A stretch of DNA of 64,000 nt from assembly GCA_009739215.1 (NCBI GenBank), contig VSJF01000001.1, positions 1,674,001 to 1,738,000 on the forward strand, read 5' to 3'. Position 1 is the first letter of the stretch. Every line of letters begins with the position of its first letter. Below the pieces are notes generated by a model. It did no database searches and was not told the origin of the DNA. It was given only the letters and a program-made list of their open reading frames with translations. Of this stretch, positions 1 to 13,167 are shown one piece after another. Source of the DNA: Floccularia luteovirens (lineage: Eukaryota > Basidiomycota > Agaricomycetes > Agaricales > Squamanitaceae). The translations under genes and the position numbers were made by a program.

Positions 1-2902
1 TGGAACCATTGGCCCTCCGTCTATCTAGTAATCTGATGTTTGGTGCTGTACGGTGAGATGCCACGTGTTCTTATGTGTTTTCAAGTTCTGAAGATGTGAG
101 TCAGAGTGTATAAAGGTATAAAAAAGTGTATTAAGCACGACACCTCCTGAAATTATAGAAACAGTTAAACAAGAAATATTCATGGCTGATGTTTCAAGCT
201 GTGTAAACTCGATAAAAAAAGTAATTCAAGATATTCAAAACACAAATTCAGTGCATTGCGCGCAGTTGATGGCCCAACCAACCGTTAGGTGTGTTTTACT
301 ATCGAGTTTGATCAGGTGCTTTCTAAGAATTTTTAGAGTTTCCGCCCTAAATGTTACCACTGATCCAGGTGCTGCTTACGCATTGGACTTTGAATCACTT
401 GTCGCGGTGCGTTAATTTATCTAGATTTTGCTTCATGTCTAATGAATTTCCAAGGATTGGGACGAATACCTCAATATCGGAGGTATTTCCAATCCTGCCT
501 ATCAGTTTATCATATTAATAAATCATACGGATAAGCCACTTCTTCTAAAAGCATAGATGACGATTCTGAGTCTGCTTATGATCCAAGCGAAAGTCGTAAC
601 AAGAAGAAGGCACCTAAAAAAACCATTCCTCCCGCAGAAATGGCGAGGAGAGATGCATATACACTTGAAGAACATCATGATCATTTGTTATCTGCATCAT
701 TCGAGTTATCCTTTCGTGCTGAAGGGTCTGGGGGAGACAGTATTCTTGACCTTTCATCATCTCAAAACGATGCTTTTCTGTCGTTTGATGATAATTCCTT
801 TGCTTTTTTAGATGAGTTCGGCGAGGCGGGAGGAGAGTTGGGTGATGAATTAGCAAAAGAGTTGGGTTGGGCATCCTCTCCAGCTAAAAGCACGGCTCCG
901 TAAGAAGCAATCTTATAAATTGTATACTTGATCTGCTGACAGTGTTGATATTACAGTATGGACGTCGATATATTCCTTTCAAATAAACAGGGGGCTGCCG
1001 GACACGGTTCAGAAATGGACTTCCATTTCGATGCGGCCAGCATCGCGCCTGGTAACGATCTGCGGGCACCCTCACTTGTAGGTAATGGTTCACACATGAC
1101 ACCCCACAAAGCTGCGGGAAACGACCCGTTTGGCGGCCAAGCCTTGATAATGCCTATATGCTATGACCAGAATCCAGAATCAGGTTTTCTTCATATTTAA
1201 TCTCCACTACTTGTAGGACCATTGACTATCTTTTTCAGAGCAACCATACAGAAAAGCCTCCGTAATCTCGAGTCAAACCCCAATTAGCCCCGCCACAGCA
1301 TTCTCTCGCCAATTACTATCGCAGAACGACGACCACCCCCTGCCCCTACAAGATATTACTACATCAAATAACAATCTTCATAATTGTGGCATGCCGCGCA
1401 AAAGGAAGATGAACCCTCAGATACTTCTAGATGCTAGAACAGAATTAACAGATGAAGAATTGAAGGTTTGTGGATCAGACCTGGTATTATTCGTATCTTC
1501 ACTCATATACCTTTAGGTTGCTCGCGCGCATTATCTTGAAGCTCAGGCATTGTTAAAGCATAATATTGATCAAAGAAAGCAGGAAAAAACTAGTTGCGGT
1601 CTAGTTGAAGAACTGATTTGGGGAGTCCCCGAGGGAGGTGTGCAAGCCAGAAACTTCTGGTGATGATGCTAAAAACATTTTGCCAGTTAAAGCAAAGTCT
1701 CTCATCGAATTTTGGCAAAAGAACTTCAAAATTCAAGTTGAAGCAAGGCTTGGTGAAATTCATGCTCAAGGCACTAAATTTAATTACTCTATAAGTTATT
1801 TTAACAGCTTACTTGAGCTTGGCACAGTCGAGGAACGGGTCATTAAACGCAGAAAAATAGCACAACAACCACAAAAAGCAGGACAAAATACACCGTATAT
1901 CGACCAAGATTTCGATGGAGAAATGGGTAATGACTTTGAGTATGGAAGTGCGTATGGATCAGTGAAGGAGTATGACCTCTTGTATTGATAAGTACTCTAA
2001 GATTTCCATCCGGCAGATCCTATGCCAGGCCCAAACCAGCTCAGATCGTCAGAGGTATTAATTCTGCTGCCACAAATTGTGTACTTACTAATACCATCAA
2101 AAGGAACCAGGGCAAGGACGCCAAAATTCGAGGGCATCCTCTATCGCCAAAGAGAATTTATTGGGCCTAGATGCTGGTCTATATGCCCCATATTCTGGTT
2201 CGCAGCGAAGTTCTCTCTTTCCTTGGGACCACGCAGGGGGCAGTTCATCCAATGGGATGGCTCCGTCAGTGTTTTTGGGAAGCGGAGGGCTTCAAGTTGA
2301 CCATGCAGACCCGGTGCTACCCGACAGGTCGCAATCCCGAAGAAACAGTTCTTTAGTTCCAAGCAATACAGGGAGTATGATATTTGCCGGATTGTCCCCA
2401 GCTCCTGGTGGGACTAGGGATAATCAAATAGTTGGAGAAGATTATGAATTCAATGGTTTGGTACATACTTTTCTGCTCTTTCCGCTTGATTCATGTATTT
2501 TCAGTCGACGCACAAGCCACGAATGAAGAAGCTCAAGATACGCAAAAGTCTGATTTGAACTTAATTGCATTGGAAAGGAATTCATTTAATTTCTTAGAGT
2601 CAGTAGAGATTTCCCATCGAAGGTTGTAGCTCATAAGAAATCATTGACCAGATATGCCAAGATGCAATATCAAACTCTTCCCGGACCAGAGCCAAGGCTG
2701 ACCTTCGAAACAGTTGTACCCACGGCCAATAGTACAAGACATGTTGCAGCGGCAGCTTTTTACCATTGCTTAGGTACGCCTGTGGATTTTGACATGAACT
2801 TTGGACCGACATCATCCGGGAAATTAAGTTCTAGCGACGAAAGATCTCATTCGCTTGGAACAGCCCCAATCATACAGTCAAATTTCCATCATTGTAGATT
2901 GA
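1..2902 (+). CDS. rec8: Meiotic cohesin kleisin Rec8 (5' end outside window)
   Basis: Kleisin subunit that closes the meiotic cohesin ring between the SMC heads. The first bases encode PLALRLSSNLMFGAVR, the end of the N-terminal Rad21/Rec8 domain, followed after a microexon by VKQEIFMADVSSCV, a pattern typical of fungal Rec8 rather than mitotic Rad21. The middle is low-complexity and acidic. Near 1400-1560 lies the conserved LDARTELTDEEL motif of the kleisin family. The C-terminal winged helix is AAAAFYHCL joined by an intron (about 2774-2834) to ATKDLIRLEQPQSYSQI, ending at the TGA at 2900-2902. Exons seen at the start are 1-52, 105-115 and 159 onward. The true start codon lies upstream of the window. 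Intron boundaries in the middle are not all resolved. Confidence 0.88.
105..115 (+). other. rec8: 11-base microexon of rec8
   Basis: Between GT at 53 and AG at 158 the reading frame is kept only if the 11 bases at 105-115 are an exon. Intron 53-104 ends in TCAG and intron 116-158 (43 bases) starts with GTATAA. Joining gives V-R-V-Y-K-E-T-V-K-Q-E-I-F, and VRVYK followed by KQEIF matches the Rec8 family. Confidence 0.7.
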
Positions 2903-3291
2903 AACAGCACAGGCGCTCCGATATCCTTGTTCATTTTATGTACCGATCGTGTGGACCTTTGCAGCCCTTATGTTATATATGTAGTTCGAATTAGTAAGTT
3001 TACGAACAATAAGAGCAGCAGCTGGTCATGTCATGTCGTTGGTCCCTGCAATCTAAAATTTTATGTAAACAGCGACTAAGTCACACCGAGCTGGCTGAAA
3101 GTGGACCGACAATGGTGGACATTCAACATGTCGGACGAGATCACATATATCCATTACAACTTGTTCCTTAAACCAAGTTTTGTCCTTCTAAACTGGCGTC
3201 GACATTTATAAGGACTTCCGGAATATTCGGACAACCCTACCTTCGTTATCGTACCCACTTTACTCCCAACACCACTTTTCGGAGAACCTCG
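2903..3291. other. Intergenic region rec8-idi1
   Basis: Contains the rec8 3' region and the idi1 promoter. Short ORFs here overlap the coding ends and show no family signature. No repeat or RNA gene was seen. Confidence 0.6.
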
Positions 3292-4210
<919 letters not shown>

Positions 4211-4553
4211 ATTTATCGTAAATAGGAAACAAATATCTCTAGAGAAGCATGAGTCGATAACTAAAACATCAATATACTAGATAGCAGTTCCACAAATTAA
4301 CGTTTTAACCCTGGTCGAAAGAAATACGGCTCCGCTCATTCACCTGTCTATTGGTATTTTTTTGAATACGAGTATTTCTCGTTTATAACGAATACCAAGG
4401 GGGCCCCTTCGTGCCAAAGCCACCGTGGCATTCAACTCAAACGACTCGCTTTCAATTATTCGCAATACATGCATGAGAAAATGCGAGGGTTCGACCGCTG
4501 CGGCTGCATGTGGTTGAAAATCATCACAATCACACTTGATGTTATAAAAAGTG
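4211..4553. other. Intergenic region, convergent 3' ends
   Basis: Separates the end of idi1 from the end of the minus-strand unknown gene. Only shadow ORFs are present; presumably two 3' UTRs. Confidence 0.6.
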
Positions 4554-5828
4554 CTAACCTCCAAAGCCAGTGCCCTTTTTCACCTCAACAACCCTGATAT
4601 TGTCATTGACTACATAATCCCCGTCAATTTTTCTAGGCAGAGCAGCCTTCAATCGGGCACCAATGTATATATCAATGTTTGGAGGCGGGTTGATCATTGT
4701 CAAACGACGTCCGCCTTGCGAGAAGTAAGCAAGAAAGAATTGGGACTCTGGGTCTGGACTGGTCACTTGAAAGATCAGCCGAGGTGACTGAAAGCCGCAT
4801 TTTAGTAAGATGCACAATACGTAATATAACGTGGATACAGACTGGGGAGGCTGTATTCACAGCTGCTTGGAAGGTATAACCCTGGAACAGAATCGTGGTT
4901 TGTTCAAAAGCAAAAGCAGGAGATGCATAGATCACCACACACCCTTTGCGCGCAAAGTTGAAAAAGCTCAAGGATAATTTTCAGGGCTCTTTGATACACT
5001 GTCAAACTGTGATAACGAAATCATTCTGGTGGTTGGTAAGACTCACAAGAGAGAATCAGGCCCGTTCATATCCCAAGGAGAATTTCTAAACCTTACAATA
5101 CATGTGTGATTTTTGACAACATCAGATTCTATTCCATCCGACCAAAGAGGCCATATTGTCTCCCTAAGTTCTTTCAGAGCAAGCTCTGTGATATTTTCCA
5201 GGCGTAGTTCATTGTACCCGCGAAAAGACACGAACATATGGTCTTATGATGAGCGAGGTGGGGTTAGAAAGTTAATAGTGAACAAGGGCGGTGACCGACA
5301 TGATGTAAAGTTTGGATCTACACTGGGAAAATCAATGGGCTGTTTTGGATTTGAGTATGTTCGTGATCGAACCAGATCCGCTGCTTGTCGATTTTGTGAG
5401 TTGGTACGGGTCCGTGTCTGGGGGATTGCCTGATGCATCTGATGTTGTTGGGACTCATTCACTAGAGGTGGTATTGTGGTTCGCTTCTTCAAAGCTGGTT
5501 TCAGAGGTGCACCAGAATTATTCTTGACTCCTGACGTTGTGGCAGCTCTCCGATGGCGATTTGAACGTAAGGCGTCAGCTCCGATCCCAGGTTGCGTAGT
5601 ATATGCGGCTGCATCAAAGCTCATTGGCACAGGGCCTGGAGGTATCTGTGGTGCACCGAAGGTTGGAGGTGCATAGAATGGCGGATAGCCGTTGCTGGGA
5701 CCGGGGATGGGTGGATAACCAGTATTTGGATTGACGCCCATGTGTGGCGTCGGAGGATAGTAAGAGGGCTGCTGTGACTGCTGAGCGCCATAATAAGGAT
5801 AGTTTTGATACGAGGCCATGGAATTCAT
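4554..5828 (-). CDS. Conserved basidiomycete protein of unknown function
   Basis: Reads from ATG 5828 (a second in-frame ATG is at 5819) to a TAG at 4554. The N-terminal half (about 170 residues) is disordered, rich in Pro, Tyr and Gly (PYYGAQQSQQPSYYPP), then basic and Ser/Arg-rich. The C-terminal half is a compact domain of about 165 residues built over at least five exons: VSFRGYNELRLENITELALK, ETIWPLWSDGIES, RFRNSPWDMNGPDSLL, IILELFQLCAQRG, then PRLIFQVTSPDPESQFFLAY and a last stretch ending KKGTGFGG. Introns include 5243-5299 and short ones near 5000-5047, 4883-4940 and 4802-4857. I recall similar proteins in other basidiomycetes but know no function; no catalytic motif is visible. The 367-base gap to mpc1 is a divergent promoter. 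Confidence 0.8.
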
Positions 5829-6195
5829 AGCAGTTTAATACAAAAACTGAATTATGCTGGGCAAGGAGAAAAGCTTAGAAAGGGCCATGAGGCAAGACTT
5901 TGCATCGGGATTTCCTTTTCAAGGCATCTGCAGAATAAAAGTTGACAAAGAAATTAAATAAGTGTTATATGTTGCACATACACGATTAATTCAAACATAA
6001 CACAAGTCTTTTTAGCTCTCAACTATAGAACAACATTCCCAACGATCTCCGTTCATTTGAAATCGAGACTTTGATAACACGTCAACTCAGCCAAATTCAG
6101 TCGCACACGTGACTCTAAAACCCTTCTATTCGTGGAAAACTTTGAGCCAGTTCCTTTTCAAGTTCTCAGTCTCCTTCCCCATAGCTTTACGAACT
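5829..6195. promoter_or_regulatory. Divergent promoter region, unknown gene / mpc1
   Basis: 367 bases between two head-to-head start codons. AT-rich stretches occur around 5940-6010. No specific factor site could be assigned. Confidence 0.45.
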
Positions 6196-6815
6196 ATGGC
6201 TTCAACGTTCTTCACCTGGCTGCGATCTCCAGCTGCAAGGGAGTATTTCTTTAGTGAGTGCCTTACTCTTATTTCTGTCACTCCACCTGCTCACCGGTTT
6301 CACCCAGGTACCCATTTCTGGGGACCGGTCAGTTCTTCGCCTCCAGAGTATTCTCATGGTGTTAAACCATAATTCCATAGGTTGCCAACTGGGGTCTTCC
6401 AATAGCCGCGCTCTCAGACTTGAAGAAGGATGAAGAAGTTATCTCAGGATCAATGACTACGGCGCTTGCAGGTTACTCGTGAGTTTGAAGTTCTTACTAA
6501 ATATTCGACTCGTCTAATGAATATATAATATTTGTAGACTGGTCTTTATGCGTTTTGGTATGTGGATCAATTCCGCTACTCAGATTCTACTCTTACAATT
6601 TCTCAGCCTGGAGGGTGAAACCGCGAAATTATCTCTTATTTGCATGCCATATCACAAACGCGACAGCACAACTAATACAGGAAGCCCGGTTTGTTAATTA
6701 TTGGCATATGGGTGGCCGTGAAAAGAAGCTAGCCCTAACCGCTGATGACGCTGCTGAACAAGGAAAAGTCATGCAAGCAGTCAAGGCAGCAAATGAAGGA
6801 TCACAGAAGGCTTGA
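6196..6815 (+). CDS. mpc1: Mitochondrial pyruvate carrier subunit 1
   Basis: Subunit of the inner-membrane pyruvate carrier, working with Mpc2/3. The joined exons begin [20 protein letters not shown], then [20 protein letters not shown], the hallmark of Mpc1, followed by [39 protein letters not shown] and [17 protein letters not shown]. The protein is about 130 residues with an N-terminal amphipathic helix and two to three membrane helices. There are about five short introns; for example the one after TTT A at about 6254 ends in CCCAG before GTACCC. The C-terminal tail is short and charged. Stop TGA at 6813-6815. Confidence 0.95.
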
Positions 6816-6934
6816 TACCGTAAATAGTACGTCCATATTAACAACATAGAATAAAGTAGTTATTGAGTTTATGCAAGATGACTACTATTATTGCTTTCAT
6901 GCTCCCTTTTGATCTCAAATGAAGAAAAAAAATA

Positions 6935-9900
6935 TTACCAGAACCCATCTTCTCCTTCATCTCCCTTTTTCTTCTTGCCACTACTTTGTGCTAGTGCTTG
7001 TCGTTCATACATCTCGGCAATCTGACGCTCACAAGTTAGTGCATATGCTTTTGTAGGTGATGCGCACGTAAAAATACCTGTTCTGGCCCAGTTGCATCAT
7101 CCGAAGACTTATCATCACGGACCCGAACGAAGCGAGGAAAGCGCAAAGATATTCCTCGTTCGTCAGCCTGATTCGGTATCAAAATGTGTATGTGAACAAG
7201 ACAAATGAAGACAAACCAGTCCCTGTGCCGCAGTGTAAATAGGGCTTAAGCTCAAGTCGGCTGTTAGAACTTCCCACACAACTTTTGGCTCGAACCACAC
7301 ATCTGGTTTTGCTCCCCCTACTTTCACGTCACCGCGAACTTTTGTCATTTCCAATGGCTTTAAAATATCGTAATGTGATTGTAGGACTTCTTCGCTAAAC
7401 CCAGTGCCGATTTTGCATATTGTTTGGAATTCTTCAGAGTCACTGTCATAACAGGCGAGCAGAAAAGCTCCGTAGACATTTGTCCGTTTGCCTTTACCGT
7501 AATATCCCCCCACGACGACAAGATCGAGTGAATCTCCAACCCCAGCTAGGTAATCTTTCTTGAGCTGTAAATAGACACTCAGTAATCCATCAAAACCGAT
7601 ACGCTGTCAATATTACTTTCAACCAGTTAATACTTCTTCTGCTGGGTTCATAGTAGCTCGCATCACTATTCAGCATTTTGACCATAAGTCCCTCGCAGCC
7701 ATCCTTTACGCTTTCTTCCAAGAATGACTGTATTTCATCAACTGTTTCACTATCAGATGCTTTTGCAAAATCAAATTCCCCAGAAACTGGTTGAAAGTGA
7801 GCTTTCAGGAGCTCTCTTCGTTCTTGCAAAGTTTTCTTCAGTAACGGCTAGATAGATATAAGTGAAAGAAAGGATAACAAGACAACACCAACACACTTCA
7901 CCGTTCAGAAAGAGTAGGTCGAAAGCAAAAAGGCAAACGCGAACTTGAATATCTTCTGCCTTGACGTCCTTCCGCTTCCGCTTGCTTAGTTCTTGGAATG
8001 GCATTAGTTTACATGTATCACGATCAATCGCTACTGCTTCAGCATCCAAAACAAATGATTTCGTTGATTCTTTGATACACTGTAATCATCTGAGTCAATG
8101 CAAAATTGTGAAGCATTCAAATCCATTACCTTGGGAAGCTGATCTATTAGGTCCGGATATTTCTTGCTCATGTCTTCAGAATTGCGGCTGAAGACGGCGA
8201 CAGTACCATCTTCCAGTTTATGCACCTATTATACTCATCAATTTTCCAGATTATATGTCACACATCTGGCGCACCAACCTGAGCTCTTTCACCGTCATAT
8301 TTATACTCGCAAGTAAAGTGTTTCCCCTCAAATCTATCCAACACTTCACCAATGGCTTTGGTTGGTTTGGCCAACATAGGCTTCAGAGGGACACCTGGAG
8401 TAAGTTTGCATGTATCCTTGAGTTTGTCAATTCCATTCTCTAATAGAGCAGGTACGACTTTGTCATAAGTGGGTAATTCGCTATCAGACAATCAAAATGA
8501 AGCCTGTTACAAAATTTATAATTGATGACATACCTGTAAACAGCCTTCACGGTGTTCACAGCTTCTTCAAGGCGAGCAGTTAGTTGGTCTTGACTCCACT
8601 TTTTTCCAACTAAATATGACATGTTATAATGATTCCAAGTTATTCCAACAAGATTGTTACCTTTTTCTTTCTCTGCCAGAACCACGGCATGTGCTAATGC
8701 AACAAGCACAGACCTTTCTGCATTACCGATTCGCAGTTTTCCTTCCAAGCTGCGAACGATATATTTTGCCTCGAAGTCTTGGCAGGCAGCTAAAAGTTTG
8801 GTGATTATAGACACTTTTTTTGCTTGTGACTATGGAAATGGCCACTTAGGGAGAATCATCTTCTATGAATTTCAAAAGACGAACCGAATGTCCTGCCGTA
8901 AGAGCAATTTCACGCAACCGCGCGAAAACGAATGCAACAGTAAGGGGTTTCGGTTTAAATAATGTCTTTTGGCTATTTTTGGAATTCTGTACCATCATCA
9001 AACATTGCCTTGTTCATATATATTTTAGACACACCATTGCAACCAGCCCCAGGTCGCCCTCACGCTTAAGATCCGCTTTTATAACGGCTAAACTTCGACC
9101 AGTAGATTCCGCTATAGCCTTAATGAGTAGACTTTCACCGATCCCGAGCTCGACACCGACATAGTCCGGGCTAAGCTGTATGAAAGTTAATACGGTCATT
9201 GATAATAGATTATGAGCCTGACACGATTTATACACAAATACACTGCTTGCAGTAATGAGCTGTTGTCCCCTTTGGCACTTCTTTGTATCACGAGGAGTAG
9301 AAAACAGGTAAGGAAAGCTGTCTTTTCTAGACGTTTTGTTGTGCCTTCAATCAAAGAGAAAGTCTTGGTAAGAGCAGCATAAGGAACCCTGCATTAAATT
9401 TGAGGCTGGTACACATCTCCATGTTAGGAAGAACTCACGGATCTCCCGTCTTCCAACCGCCCTTTATATCAACTTCAGCCCTCTTAGAAAGAGCAGCTTC
9501 GGCACTTGCAGGGTGCTTTAGTCGAATATTGTAGTAATACAGACATACTCACCTCTTAGAGACAATGCCACTATCACTTTCCATTTCTTCTTCCTCGACA
9601 ACCTCGTCTTCACCCTCATCAGCACTAGTCTCTTCCTCCAGAGGTACCTTATCCACTCGAGTCTGATTTGATACTTTGACAAGTGTAGGTGAGGAAGCAG
9701 AATCACACGCCGAAGGTGCATTTGGGGAACCCGCCGAAGAAGCCTTGCTTGCTGTAGAATAGCGTTAGCTTGAGTGTATTAAAAGCGTTGTGGAAATCAC
9801 ACTTTTCTTCTGTGATGCTGGCTCTTCCTCTTCTTCAGACTCTACAACTCTCCGCTTTTTCGACTTTGGAGGACCTGTTCGTGTGACATCAGCCCAACCA

Positions 9901-10156
9901 TACTTATGTACAGGATACGCAACAATGTTTTACCATGTTGTGGACCCTCAGCGGCAACGCGCTTGGAGCTTTGCGCTGATCATACATTTAAGAAGGCTCC
10001 GCAAAGCGTACAACGAGCTATCCACATACTATCTACAGACATTTCTGCATCTCCCTTTTGTACGCTTGATGTCGCATTCGCTCTCTTGTTGTTGCCAGAC
10101 CACATTTCAAAGAGGTTCGACTGTTGGGGAGGAGCTGGTTTCGTATTTGAAGGCAT
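6935..10156 (-). CDS. cdc9: DNA ligase I (ATP-dependent replicative ligase)
   Basis: Seals Okazaki fragments and excision-repair nicks in the nucleus. Start ATG at 10156; stop TAA at 6935-6937 after EDGFW. The N-terminus is disordered, with QSNLFEMW, a weak PCNA-binding (PIP-like) box, and acidic/basic stretches ([17 protein letters not shown]). The DNA-binding domain includes [20 protein letters not shown]. The adenylation site is [10 protein letters not shown] (Lys is the AMP attachment residue, near 8310-8330), preceded by [13 protein letters not shown]. Later blocks are [37 protein letters not shown] and [14 protein letters not shown], in the family order. About ten introns. Symbol given by homology to yeast CDC9 / human LIG1. 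Confidence 0.94.
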
Positions 10157-10477
10157 CTGAAAGAACTTTCCTATAGGCACAAAGTAAGAAAAAGCAGAGA
10201 CTTTCTAAACCGAAATGCAGACCCAACGTCTGCTGACGACCCATAGATAGTAGGACCGTGCGTGCGATGTGAACGCGCGGAACAAACATGAATATACATC
10301 GCGTCGCGTCCAATTTAATTAATTTTTAGTATTGCAAAATAAATAAAATATTAATCGGCAATTACCGAGAGGAGCTGTACAGTTGCTTCTGCGTGGCTTC
10401 CAAGCCGAGATGATAAACAAGTATCAATACTCAAAGTTATTAGATTTGGAGTGCTCGACGTGCTCAACATCAATACC
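10157..10477. promoter_or_regulatory. Divergent promoter region, ligase I / rps11
   Basis: 321 bases between head-to-head starts. Contains a very AT-rich block at about 10312-10355 (AATTTAATTAATTTTTAG and nearby). No defined site assigned. Confidence 0.45.
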
Positions 10478-11203
10478 ATGGCGGAACAGGTGAATATGTT
10501 CGGTGAAGATAACATGTTGAATTCTGACCGAGACACCCAATACAGATTGAAAAGGCATACCAAAAACAGCACCTGTTCCAAAATGCAAAAGCTCGTGGTT
10601 GGTCCTGTCGGGTGATTATGTGTTTTTAGGCTAATTGGTATCTAGGTGGAAAGAAGGTCGCCACAAAGGAAAAACGATGGTACAAAGATGTTGGTTTAGG
10701 CTTCAAGACACCGACCGAAGCGATCAATGGAACTTATATTGGTGTGTTTTATACGTCGTATATAAACTAGCACATTGGGACTAAATTTTACGATTCTCTT
10801 AGATAAGAAATGCCCATTCACAGGAGACGTCTCAATCCGTGGACGTATTCTAACAGGCAAAGTTGTCTCAACAAAAATGACACGCACTGTTATTATCCGC
10901 AGGGACTACCTACACTACATTCCCAAATATAGTGGGTGATTTAGTATTATATAGTGTTTGTTTTAACCGATTGTTGCAGACCGTTACGAGAAGAGACATA
11001 AAAATCTGGCTGTACACGTTTCGCCTGCATTCCGTGCTGAGATTGGAGACATAGTGACAGTTGGTACGAGAGATGAGTTTGATATTGTTTGAAACAACTA
11101 ACAACGAACAGGACAATGCCGACCGCTATCGAAGACAGTGCGGTTCAATGTGTTGCGGGTGATGAAAAACAAGGCGTCTGCGAAGTCATTTGGGAAGTTC
11201 TAG
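10478..11203 (+). CDS. rps11: 40S ribosomal protein S11 (uS17)
   Basis: Structural protein of the small ribosomal subunit. Exon 1 is only ATGGCGGAACAG (10478-10489). Then follow [115 protein letters not shown] and a C-terminus ending KSFGKF before TAG at 11201-11203. About 155 residues, normal for eukaryotic uS17. Six or so introns, dense for so small a gene, and the first lies 12 bases after the start codon, as is common in fungal ribosomal protein genes. Confidence 0.96.
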
Positions 11204-11501
11204 ATAGCTAAGCCGAATGCATCAGTAGTGAGATTGGCTATGATATATGGATGATATGCACTTGTATAAGAGAGAGAGAAGCCAAACAAGCGCCAAATAG
11301 AGGGATGTGGCTGCTTACGTGAACAACTTGAAGCCTGTTATTGCTGTTCTCGTCGTTGTCGCTGTCCGTGATCTCTGCCTTTTGTCCTATTCCTTCCCTT
11401 CTATCTCGCCATTTAACAAACTGGCGCCTACATTGCTCTCCGTATTCACTTCTCGCCTGTCAAAGTCTCGGGCCCAATCCCCACATCCTCCATCTTCACA
11501 A

Positions 11502-13167
11502 ATGGGTCAACAACCCTCAAAGAAGAGCAGAAAATCTGCTAAGGATAAGGACAAGGACCTCACCACCGACACTTCACAACAAGAACAGCTCTTGGAGGAT
11601 GGTGAACCCGTACTGCACAACTCCATTTCTCGCGCCACCTCTTCCTCCAATCCGAACAGTTCGGATCCACTGCTAAATGGAAACCCCTCAATAAATGTCT
11701 CTGACCCAGAAGGAGCGCCTGTATCTTCGCTGACGAACGCTGGTCGTGTACACGGCTCACCTTATCCTTCGCAGGGTACTGTGCCTCCTGGGGTCGACAT
11801 GTCCCCTTCAATGTCCGGCTCTATGCCATCTTCACCTTCACCCCTTCCTTCCCCCAAGAACCCTTCCCTCCCTTTGGACATCCCAGTCACCCAGACAATT
11901 CTCTCTAATGCCAACACATTCGTTGCTGGCTCAACAACGAGCAATGGGAACCCGTCTGACCCCATGGGAAACGGAGGCTCTAAAGAAAAACTCAAGCAAT
12001 TTGACGTTGATGACATGATACAACGATTGTTAGACGTAGGATATACTGGCAAAGTTAGTAAATCTTTGTGCTTGAAGAACTCAGAAATCACTGCCATCTG
12101 TATTGCTGCCCGCGACGTCTTTCTCAGCCAACCAACGCTTGTAGAACTCTCTCCACCTGTCAAAATAGTCGGTGATGTACATGGTCAGTACTCCGACCTG
12201 ATACGATTATTTGAAATGTGCGGGTTTCCTCCGGCCGCGAATTACCTTTTCCTTGGAGACTATGTCGATCGCGGAAAGCAGAGTCTCGAGACAATCCTTC
12301 TTCTCCTGTGCTACAAGATCAAATATCCCGAAAACTTCTTTTTGCTTAGAGGAAATCATGAATGCGCGAATGTAACACGAGGTAAATATCTTCCTTCTCG
12401 CATTACGTCAACTAATGAACCGCGCAGTATATGGCTTCTACGATGAATGCAAACGGCGCTGTAATATCAAAACCTGGAAGACTTTCATTGATGTATTCAA
12501 CTGCCTTCCCATTGCCGCTATTGTCGCCTCCAAAATTTTTTGTGTTCATGGTGGACTCTCGCCGTCCCTGCATTCTATGGAAGACATCAAACGAATACAG
12601 CGGCCAACTGATGTACCAGATTACGGCCTCCTAAACGATCTACTCTGGTCGGATCCATCAGATACAGCATTAGATTGGGAGGACAATGAAAGGGGGGTCA
12701 GTTACTGCTTCGGCAAGGCCATCATCAATGAATTTCTCGTGCGGTACGATATGGACCTGATTTGCCGTGCACATATGGTGGTAGAAGATGGATACGAATT
12801 TTGGAATGATCGCACGCTGGTAACAGTGTTCAGTGCCCCAAATTACTGCGGGGGTGAGTCGCTTATTTTGAAAGTTTCCTAATCGCCCTGTTTATCACCG
12901 CGGCTTATTTTTATAGAATTCGATAATTATGGCGCATGCATGAGGTTTGTCAATTTCCTGTCCGACTTTTTTAATGTTGTTTTGCTCATTAATGTATATA
13001 GCGTTTCAGAGGACTTGTTGTGCGCTTTTGAGCTCCTTAAGCCATTGGATGGTGCGGCCCTACGCAAAGAGATGACCAAAGCGAAGCGGAAGAGGTGAGA
13101 ATATATTGCTTAATGCGTCGTAGAGTTTCTCATCATTACCACTAGTTTGATGGCAACAGCAGCCTAA
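11502..13167 (+). CDS. ppz1: Ser/Thr protein phosphatase PPZ type
   Basis: PP1-like phosphatase of the fungal PPZ group, which acts in salt tolerance, cation homeostasis and cell integrity. First in-frame ATG at 11502 gives [11 protein letters not shown]: Gly2 plus a basic Ser-rich stretch is a good N-myristoylation signal, as in yeast Ppz1. Residues 1-165 are disordered and Ser/Pro-rich. The catalytic domain carries the metal and phosphate motifs [38 protein letters not shown] and SAPNYCGEFDNYGA, the last formed across an intron. Five exons; introns about 12382-12427, 12854-12916, 12945-13001 and 13097-13146. Stop TAA 13165-13167; about 490 residues. The family choice (PPZ over PP1) rests on the N-terminal extension. 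Confidence 0.92.

Noticed and set aside
4488..4510. GGTTCGACC-like sequence resembling a tRNA B box
   Set aside because: No matching A box, no cloverleaf and a poor match to the B-box consensus.
11307..11501. In-frame upstream extension of the phosphatase (begins at GTG)
   Set aside because: No ATG before 11502, and the Met-Gly start with a myristoylation signal fits the family better.
11762..12163. 133-codon minus-strand frame opposite the phosphatase
   Set aside because: Shadow of the real coding strand; no conserved features of its own.
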